Below, one piece after another: positions 1-4,244 of a stretch of 5,073 bases of DNA (the stretch's first letter is position 1; every line of letters starts with the position of its first letter). Under the pieces are notes generated by a model. The model searched no databases. It was not told where the DNA came from and saw only the letters and a program-made list of their open reading frames with translations. Origin of the DNA: Candidatus Peregrinibacteria bacterium (GTDB lineage: Bacteria; Patescibacteriota; Gracilibacteria; Peribacterales; Peribacteraceae); the NCBI GenBank assembly GCA_016866815.1, contig VGKZ01000082.1, forward strand, positions 1 through 5,073, in the 5' to 3' direction. The translations under genes and the position numbers were made by a program.

Positions 1-192
1 GATATCCTTGAGCGTGTTGATGGCGAACTGAAGCTCTGCCGCACGAAAGTTCACTTCGGTATGGTCAATGACACCTGCCGTCGGCGTCTCGACAATCTGG
101 AGAACCCCCTGCTCCTGCAAGGCATCCAGAATCTGCTCACGCAAGGACCCCTGGAAGAGAACGGCCACCTTTTGCATTGGAAGGATTGCCAT
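1..192 (-). CDS. atpI: V/A-type ATP synthase subunit I, N-terminal part (cut by left edge)
   Basis: The minus strand reads 64 codons without a stop from an ATG at 192-190 to the window edge. The protein begins MAILPMQKVAVLFQGSLREQ and continues with ILDALQEQGVLQIVE. This matches the start of V/A-ATPase subunit I: a short beta strand with 'M..V', then a helix that regularly contains 'ALQE.GV.QI'. In this family subunit I is the 600-700 residue stator that anchors the peripheral stalks and forms the ion half-channels next to the rotor ring; only the beginning of its cytoplasmic domain is visible here. The start lies 3 nt after the stop of the preceding stalk-like gene, so the two are probably translationally coupled. 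There is no Shine-Dalgarno sequence. The identification rests on 64 residues, but the pattern is distinctive. Whether the enzyme moves H+ or Na+ cannot be judged without the membrane half. Confidence 0.83.
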   Translation of the reverse strand, partial: MAILPMQKVAVLFQGSLREQILDALQEQGVLQIVETPTAGVIDHTEVNFRAAELQFAINTLKDI

Positions 193-195
193 AGA

Positions 196-549
196 TCAGA
201 GGTCTAAGAGAGTGGGATCGAGTGCCATACGAAGCAGATCCTCTTCGACTGCTCTGCGGTGTTTTGCTGCCTGCACACCGAGCGCAGCAACGTCCCTCTC
301 GGCATTTTTGTGCGCATCAGCGATCATTCCCGATGTTCCTGCAACAATTTCACTCTTAAGTTTCTTGCTGAGAGAACTCCTGAGAGCCTCACCTTCCGCA
401 GTCTTGTTCGCATCAATACTCCGGAGCTTCTCCAGTGTTGCATCGTCGTACATTTTCCTGGCAGCTTCCACGCGACTGCTCTCACGAGCCTCGGTCGAAC
501 GTACCTGCTCGAAAGGCGAATCGGAAGTGTCCTTTTGCGGTGCGGGCAT
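196..549 (-). CDS. Probable V/A-type ATPase peripheral stalk subunit H/G (117 aa)
   Basis: This 117-residue protein is almost entirely charged and Ala-rich with no membrane segment, as expected of one long helix. From about residue 13 to 108 the hydrophobic positions recur with coiled-coil-like spacing (for example VEAARKMYDDATLEKLRSI). Stalk subunit H/G proteins of A/V-ATPases are about 100-110 residues with this make-up, pair with subunit E, and in many operons come first, directly before subunit I. That is the position seen here, with subunit I starting 3 nt downstream. The frame is open further upstream, to 663, but the ATG at 549 is preferred: the upstream part would add an Arg/Phe-rich segment with no helix pattern and would overlap the putative promoter at 577-605. 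No Shine-Dalgarno sequence precedes it. The assignment leans on context; composition alone would only say 'short helical protein'. Confidence 0.68.
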   Translation of the reverse strand: MPAPQKDTSDSPFEQVRSTEARESSRVEAARKMYDDATLEKLRSIDANKTAEGEALRSSLSKKLKSEIVAGTSGMIADAHKNAERDVAALGVQAAKHRRAVEEDLLRMALDPTLLDL

Positions 550-576
550 AACGGTAAAGGTGAATAGATCCGGCAC

Positions 577-605
577 TCTATACAGAAAAGCGTCAAAAAA
601 TACAA
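577..605 (-). promoter_or_regulatory. Candidate promoter of the V/A-ATPase operon
   Basis: On the minus strand a -10-like TATAGA (582-577) follows a -35-like TTGTAT (605-600) with a 17 nt spacer containing a run of T. A transcript would start near 570, about 20 nt before the ATG at 549. The match is modest (4/6 and 3/6 to the sigma-70 consensus). A stronger -35-like TTGACG lies in between but is only 8 nt from TATAGA, too close to pair with it. Confidence 0.3.
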
Positions 606-690
606 GTCTGTAAGACCTGAGTCTGACATGTGAGGAAACCCACCTGAAAAGTGGCAAGTTCAAGCCAAAATTCCGGAGTCAAAACCAGAT

Positions 691-718
691 TTGAATTCCC
701 CAATAGATGGGGTAAAAT
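691..718 (+). promoter_or_regulatory. Candidate sigma-70 promoter for the small membrane protein
   Basis: TTGAAT (691-696) and TAAAAT (713-718) are separated by 16 nt and match the -35 and -10 consensus at 4/6 and 5/6. Transcription would start at about 724-726, which coincides with the ATG at 726. The -10 overlaps the alternative upstream ATG at 717, so that codon is unlikely to be in the transcript. Confidence 0.5.
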
Positions 719-725
719 GCGCTTT

Positions 726-974
726 ATGCACAAAAGTATGTTGGCAGCATCGCCTATTTCCATTGCACTCACCACACTGTGGATCAACTGGGGGGTGGGA
801 GTCGTTCTCATCATGATGATGCTGTGCTGTGGTTGTCTGGCATGCCAAGCCTGGCTTCTGATGAAAACAGTACGCAGTCGCTTGGCGGAAATTCCGGAGG
901 AGAAACGTACGCAAGTGCGACTGCGCAATATACGCAACGGCGTTCGCACACAATTGCCGGCACTGATGGCGTAG
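726..974 (+). CDS. Small single-span membrane protein with CCxCxxC motif, function unknown
   Basis: I do not recognise this 82-residue protein. It starts MHKSMLAASPIS, has one long hydrophobic stretch (about residues 14-43) that ends with the motif CCGCLAC, and then a strongly basic tail rich in Arg and Lys (KTVRSRLAEIPEEKRTQVR) that should stay in the cytoplasm. The frame is open upstream to a GTG at 651 and an ATG at 717. I prefer 726 because the promoter-like TAAAAT at 713-718 would place the transcript start at about 725, giving a leaderless or nearly leaderless mRNA; ATG 741 is also possible. It lies alone between the divergent ATPase operon and the DedA/VTT gene, 63 nt before the latter. 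The clean hydrophobic/basic architecture argues that it is a real gene, but without a family match this is not certain. Four cysteines in seven residues could bind metal or be redox-active. Confidence 0.55.
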   Translation: MHKSMLAASPISIALTTLWINWGVGVVLIMMMLCCGCLACQAWLLMKTVRSRLAEIPEEKRTQVRLRNIRNGVRTQLPALMA

Positions 975-986
975 TATCAATCACTG

Positions 987-1015
987 CTGACAAAGCCTGC
1001 TCTGCTCTATACACT
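987..1015 (+). promoter_or_regulatory. Candidate promoter of the DedA/VTT gene
   Basis: CTGACA (987-992, 5/6 to the -35 consensus) is followed after 17 nt by TACACT (1010-1015, 4/6 to the -10 consensus); an overlapping TATACA at 1008-1013 is an alternative -10. Transcription would start near 1022, giving a leader of about 16 nt rich in C and T before the ATG at 1038. Confidence 0.4.
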
Positions 1016-1037
1016 CTTCGCACACTTCCCTTTTTTC

Positions 1038-1700
1038 ATGCTCGAACATCTCCTCACGTGGATGACGCAACTCGCCGACAGCGTTTCCCTTCCGGTGTTC
1101 GTGATTGTCGGAGGTATCGTGGAGGAGATTGTCGCGCCGATTCCGTCGCCTCTCGTGAATGCGCTCGCGGGGAGCATTGCGAAAGCCCAAAAGCTCGGTG
1201 TCCCCTTCCTTCTATGGTTGAACCTCCTGTCCGCGGTCTCCAAGACCGCCGGCACCTGGATCTTCTATGTTGTGGGAGACAAACTGGAAGATGCGGTCGT
1301 CCCGCGCTTCGGCAAGTACATCGGCGTCACACACAATGACCTGGAGCACTTCGGCGAGCACTTCAAAGGAACTTCGAAGGATGACATCATCCTCCTCATA
1401 CTGCGTGCGATCCCCGCTATGCCGAGTACTCCGATATCCCTGATTTGCGGAATTCTGAAGATCAACATGCGTACTTTCCTCGTATCGACGTGCGCCGGCT
1501 TCTACCTGAGAAACCTCTTCTTCATGGCCATCGGCTACTCCGGCTTCGCCGCCGCCGACGCGCTGATCGAAGGATTCGGCACTATCGAGTCGGTTCTCAC
1601 CATCGTCATGGTCCTCACCGGAGTCGCCTTCGTCACGTGGTTGTACTGGATGCGTGGCAGAGTGCACCCCGGAACATGGCTCCGGAAACTGTACAAGTGA
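1038..1700 (+). CDS. DedA/VTT-domain (SNARE-associated type) membrane protein
   Basis: This 220-residue multi-pass protein has the layout of the VTT/DedA superfamily, which includes undecaprenyl-phosphate and other lipid translocases. After a first hydrophobic segment comes the signature GGIVEEIVAPIPSPLVNALAG (about 25-45), with the family's acidic residue(s) E29/E30 before the P-I-P-S re-entrant turn. A membrane segment follows (about 56-80, ending YVVG), then a charged linker, then RAIPAMPSTPISLICGIL (123-140), matching the second re-entrant region with R123, and membrane segments around 145-170 and 183-204. The C-terminus is basic (cytoplasmic). The length is normal for the family. E. coli DedA proteins carry a second essential Arg six residues after the first; here that position is P129, as in TVP38/TMEM64-like members. 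The membership is clear, but the subfamily and transported lipid are not. No Shine-Dalgarno sequence: the ATG follows a C/T-rich stretch. Confidence 0.87.
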   Translation: MLEHLLTWMTQLADSVSLPVFVIVGGIVEEIVAPIPSPLVNALAGSIAKAQKLGVPFLLWLNLLSAVSKTAGTWIFYVVGDKLEDAVVPRFGKYIGVTHNDLEHFGEHFKGTSKDDIILLILRAIPAMPSTPISLICGILKINMRTFLVSTCAGFYLRNLFFMAIGYSGFAAADALIEGFGTIESVLTIVMVLTGVAFVTWLYWMRGRVHPGTWLRKLYK

Positions 1701-1742
1701 CAATCGCTACGCAGGCTGACCTCTCTGCGAGCAAGGCAGATG

Positions 1743-1748
1743 TATACT
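1743..1748 (+). promoter_or_regulatory. Candidate -10 element for the DUF1761-type gene
   Basis: TATACT (5/6 to the -10 consensus), directly preceded by TG, lies 24 nt before the ATG at 1773. No convincing -35 is found at 16-18 nt; the nearest similar hexamer, CTGACC at 1716-1721, is 21 nt away. If active, it puts the transcript start near 1755 and rules out the ATG at 1740 as a start. Confidence 0.35.
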
Positions 1749-1772
1749 GCGTTCACTCTCCCCTTCTCTTTC

Positions 1773-2210
1773 ATGATCCACATCTTCGCCATCGGTTCCT
1801 ACGTCCAGACGCACGTCGTGGGCATCCTCCTCGCGATTATCGCCTCGTACGCCGTTGGATTCACGTGGCACGGACCACTCTTCGGCAAGCAGTGGATGGC
1901 TGTCAACAATATTCCAATGCCGAAGAAGGAAGACATAAAATTTTCGATGATGCTTCCGGGTCTCTCTGCAAACTTCGTCGCAGTCTTCGTGCAATCCGCC
2001 GTCATGGGGCGCGCTTTTCAGATTCTGGAAATGCCGAGTATCGCGCACGCCTTCATCATCACGACCATCTTCTGGCTGCCATTCACCGGCCTCACGATTC
2101 TCAACAGTAACGCGTGGCTCGGAAAATCAATCAAGGCGACACTTCTCGACGCGGGGTACTACCTCGTTTCCCTCTGGGCGATCGCCGCAGTACTGTATGT
2201 GACACTGTAA
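1773..2210 (+). CDS. DUF1761-type integral membrane protein (145 aa)
   Basis: The protein has four hydrophobic segments, at about residues 10-29, 58-78, 87-108 and 122-143. Between the first two is GFTWHGPLFGKQWM, the signature of DUF1761 proteins (a small residue, W, then 'GPLFGK.W'). Between the last two is LNSNAWLGKSIKATLLDAGY, with the family's 'N..W.gK' element. DUF1761 proteins are small membrane proteins of unknown biochemical role. The same frame has an ATG at 1740, giving 11 extra residues, but it abuts the promoter-like TATACT at 1743-1748. The ATG at 1773 follows a pyrimidine-rich stretch similar to that before the DedA/VTT gene and gives an N-terminus that enters the first membrane helix directly, so I prefer it. 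The gene lies 72 nt after the DedA/VTT stop and 34 nt before the AIM24-family gene. The family call is good; the function is unknown. Confidence 0.78.
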   Translation: MIHIFAIGSYVQTHVVGILLAIIASYAVGFTWHGPLFGKQWMAVNNIPMPKKEDIKFSMMLPGLSANFVAVFVQSAVMGRAFQILEMPSIAHAFIITTIFWLPFTGLTILNSNAWLGKSIKATLLDAGYYLVSLWAIAAVLYVTL

Positions 2211-2244
2211 GCAGCTCATTGTTCCTACTATTTTCAAGCCAATT

Positions 2245-2964
2245 ATGAAAACATCAATCATCCAGAGACCAAGTTACAGTGCACTCCAGTGCGTCATGAC
2301 CTCCGGTGAACAGATCCGGGCAGAGTCCGGCTCCATGCTCGCGATGGATGCGACAGCAAAGATCGAAGGAAAGATGCAGGGCGGGATCTGGAAGGCGCTG
2401 AAGCGGACAGTGCTGACGAGTGAAAGCTTCTTCGTAACTACGATCTCCGCTGAAAAAAACAATACGGAAGTCTATCTCGCTCCCCGTTCGACAGGAGACG
2501 TCGAGGAGATCGAACTGAAAGGTGATGAGTACGTCGTTCAGGGTGGCTCATTCCTCGCATGCGAACCCGGAGTGGAAACGGACTCACACTTCACTGGGTG
2601 GAAGGGATTCGTCAGCGGCGAAGGTATATTCATGATAAAAGCAAAGGGGAATGGGAAAATGTTCGTCTCCAGCTTCGGAGCAATCATCAAGAAAGAGTTG
2701 AGCGCCGGGGAGGAGTTTCTCGTCGACAACGGTCACATCGTCGCATTTTCTTCGAAGATTCCGTACAAGATCACCAAGGCCGGTGAGGGTGTGATGAGTA
2801 TGGTGACGACGGGCGAGGGACTGGTTGTACACTTTACGGGGCCTGGCACGCTGTATCTTCAAAGCAGAAACCTCCGCTCATTCGCTGAGCAACTCAACCC
2901 CTTCCTCCGCGAACGAAACGTGTCTCAGGGAGCAGGATTCCTCGGACAGGCTTTCGGAGGCTGA
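2245..2964 (+). CDS. AIM24/TIGR00266-family protein (239 aa)
   Basis: The length and motif order match the bacterial AIM24 family (TIGR00266, tryptophan-RNA-attenuator-protein-like beta fold). These proteins have two related all-beta halves and no catalytic motif. Visible landmarks are AESGSMLAMDATAKIEGKMQ (26-45) near the N-terminus, GGSFLACEPGVE (100-111) in the middle, FLVDNGHIVAFSS (158-170), and the diagnostic C-terminal GEGLVVHFTGPGTLYLQSRN (190-209) followed by a Gly-rich end. Yeast Aim24 is a mitochondrial inner-membrane protein needed for normal MICOS/respiratory organisation; the bacterial function is not established. There is no signal peptide and no clear membrane helix, so the protein is probably cytoplasmic, perhaps at the membrane surface. 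The ATG at 2245 is the natural start because it opens directly into the conserved N-terminal strand. No Shine-Dalgarno sequence is seen. No rho-independent terminator follows; an inverted repeat begins 6 nt after the stop. Confidence 0.9.
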   Translation: MKTSIIQRPSYSALQCVMTSGEQIRAESGSMLAMDATAKIEGKMQGGIWKALKRTVLTSESFFVTTISAEKNNTEVYLAPRSTGDVEEIELKGDEYVVQGGSFLACEPGVETDSHFTGWKGFVSGEGIFMIKAKGNGKMFVSSFGAIIKKELSAGEEFLVDNGHIVAFSSKIPYKITKAGEGVMSMVTTGEGLVVHFTGPGTLYLQSRNLRSFAEQLNPFLRERNVSQGAGFLGQAFGG

Positions 2965-2970
2965 TCATAC

Positions 2971-3020
2971 GGCGGAACATTTCACAGAATTCACAATCTT
3001 GCGGACGCAGACGTTCCGCC
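2971..3020 (+). promoter_or_regulatory. Leader with competing inverted repeats before the exported Cys-pair gene
   Basis: GGCGGAAC (2971-2978) and GTTCCGCC (3013-3020) form a perfect 8 bp inverted repeat around 34 nt. The right arm can instead pair locally with GCGGA at 3001-3005 (5 bp, or longer with one bulge), so the two stems exclude each other. The right arm ends 5 nt before the ATG at 3026. There is no T-tract, so this is not a standard terminator. Within the loop TTCACA occurs twice (2981-2986 and 2990-2995). A role in regulating translation of the downstream gene, or in 3' end formation of the AIM24 transcript, is inference. Confidence 0.35.
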
Positions 3021-3025
3021 AGACA

Positions 3026-3571
3026 ATGTCATGCATGCACATACTCATGACATCCGCGGCGCTCGTTGCTCTGTTTTTCCATAACCCTGACGCAATGCAA
3101 AAACAGCAGCCTGCTATCCCGAAACTCACCGAGGGCCAACAGTCGGTGCTCTTTCGCGTCTGCGAATCTGTGGAGCCGGAAGAAGTCGAACGCTGCAGAG
3201 CGCGTCAGTTGAAGAAACATGTCACTGGCACGTCACGGAAGAACGCTCAGGACGCATTCGACACCTATGAGGCAATGGATCTCGGACAGGGAAAAATGCG
3301 TAATCGCCTGAAGGAGAACCGTCTGAAGGCGGCAAGAGAACGTGCATCCGGCATGAAGAGCTTCGGAGAGGATCCGACGCAGCAGACATCCGGCTTACAG
3401 CCACGACCGTACGTGGATCTCATCAGGACGCAACGTCTGGAGTGCATGCTCAAACCGCCGGGACGCCAGCGCTCGCTCTGTCTCGATGAACTCGGGAACG
3501 ATGCCCGTGCACTGATGCAGGAAGCGCGACCGAGCATGAACAGCAACTCGAATTATCTGGAGAGGGATTAG
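3026..3571 (+). CDS. Exported protein with two spaced Cys pairs, function unknown (181 aa)
   Basis: I do not recognise this protein. The N-terminus (MHILMTSAALVALFFHNPDA from residue 4) looks like a short signal peptide with possible cleavage after A23. The mature part is helical and highly charged. It has two similar cysteine-bearing stretches: RVCESVEPEEVERC (C46 and C57, ten residues apart) and RLECMLKPPGRQRSLC (C140 and C152, eleven residues apart). They flank a very basic central region (about 60-115) rich in Arg, Lys and Gln. Cysteine pairs one such interval apart on helices suggest a disulfide-linked helical hairpin outside the cytoplasm, as in twin-CxnC proteins, although no homology is claimed. 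The frame is open upstream to 2825, but that part lies inside the AIM24-family gene and is its shadow. ATG 3026, 3035 and 3047 are all possible starts; 3035 gives the most compact signal peptide. The gene is followed 80 nt later by lemA. Confidence 0.65.
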   Translation: MSCMHILMTSAALVALFFHNPDAMQKQQPAIPKLTEGQQSVLFRVCESVEPEEVERCRARQLKKHVTGTSRKNAQDAFDTYEAMDLGQGKMRNRLKENRLKAARERASGMKSFGEDPTQQTSGLQPRPYVDLIRTQRLECMLKPPGRQRSLCLDELGNDARALMQEARPSMNSNSNYLERD

Positions 3572-3617
3572 GCATCGCAAAGAAGTCCGGATTTTGCATG
3601 AAAGCGCCGTAGCACGC

Positions 3618-3625
3618 TGTAGAAT
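3618..3625 (+). promoter_or_regulatory. Candidate -10 element for lemA
   Basis: TAGAAT (3620-3625, 5/6 to the -10 consensus) with a directly preceding TG lies 26 nt before the lemA ATG. The best -35-like hexamer, TTGCAT at 3594-3599, is weak and 20 nt away. The 80 nt gap from the previous gene leaves room for a promoter serving lemA and the TPM gene. Confidence 0.32.
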
Positions 3626-3651
3626 TGGTGTTACATTCCCAACATTTCCTG

Positions 3652-4218
3652 ATGAAGCTCAAACCTCTCTCCGTCATCCTCGGTATCGTCGCCGTCCTCA
3701 CAGTCTGGCTCTGGACCGGCTACAATGGTCTTGTCACGTCGAAGGAGACCGTCGATGCCACTTGGGCACAGGTGGAAACGCAGTATCAGCGCCGGTTCGA
3801 CCTGGTTCCGAACCTCGTCAGCACAGTGAAGGGCGCCGCGAATTTCGAGCAGGAGACATTTACAGCGGTGACCGCAGCGAGATCCCAGTGGCAAGCGGCA
3901 GCGGGAACGGGCGATCGTGCGGGACAGATCGCTGCAGCACAGGGGTTCGATTCCGCTCTCTCCAGGCTGCTCCTGACAGTGGAAGCATACCCACAACTTC
4001 AGGCGACGCAGGCATACCGCGATCTCATGACGCAACTGGAAGGCACTGAAAACCGCATCGCTACGGCACGCAGGGACTTCAATGAAGTCGTGAAGACCTT
4101 TAACATCAGCGTCAAAAGGTTCCCGGGCATGATTCTCGCAAAGGCCTTCGGTTTCACAGAAGAGGCATTCTTCCAGAGTTCCGACGCCGCCGCAGAAGCC
4201 CCGAAAGTCGACCTGTAA
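3652..4218 (+). CDS. lemA: LemA family protein
   Basis: This is a full-length LemA protein of 188 residues. One N-terminal membrane helix (about residues 6-23) is followed by the conserved YNGLV (24-28) and a helical-bundle domain with all family hallmarks: QRRFDLVPNLVSTVKG (46-61), VEAYPQLQA (110-118), QLEGTENRIATARRDFNEVV (128-147), TFN (149-151), FP (157-158) and AKAFGF (163-168). LemA proteins sit in the cytoplasmic membrane with the helical domain on the outer side in most models; their biochemical role is not settled. The reading frame extends nine codons upstream to TTG/GTG codons, but the ATG at 3652 puts Lys-rich residues directly before the membrane helix and is the conventional LemA start. 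The TPM-domain gene follows after a gap of only 14-26 nt, forming the lemA-TPM pair seen across many bacteria, so joint transcription and function are likely. Confidence 0.95.
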   Translation: MKLKPLSVILGIVAVLTVWLWTGYNGLVTSKETVDATWAQVETQYQRRFDLVPNLVSTVKGAANFEQETFTAVTAARSQWQAAAGTGDRAGQIAAAQGFDSALSRLLLTVEAYPQLQATQAYRDLMTQLEGTENRIATARRDFNEVVKTFNISVKRFPGMILAKAFGFTEEAFFQSSDAAAEAPKVDL

Positions 4219-4244
4219 TCCCCTACTCCACAGTGAACCGCCTG

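Noticed and set aside
68..613. Open frame of 181 codons on the plus strand across the ATPase genes
   Set aside because: It is antisense to the stalk-like subunit and subunit I, is rich in Ser, Arg and Cys without any domain pattern, and the minus-strand proteins are better supported.
1710..1729. Inverted repeat CGCAG / CTGCG after the DedA/VTT gene as a terminator
   Set aside because: Only 5 bp with a 10 nt loop and no following T-tract.
1445..2110. Open frame of 221 codons on the plus strand overlapping the DedA/VTT and DUF1761 genes
   Set aside because: His/Arg-rich low-quality sequence in a shifted frame across two well-supported membrane proteins; not a real gene.
2199..2231. Promoter before the AIM24-family gene (GTGACA and TACTAT)
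   Set aside because: The spacing between the two hexamers is 21 nt and the -10 match is only 4/6, too poor to annotate.
3577..3597. Inverted repeat GCAAA / TTTGC after the exported protein gene as a terminator
   Set aside because: A-T-rich 5 bp stem with a long loop and no T-tract; too weak.
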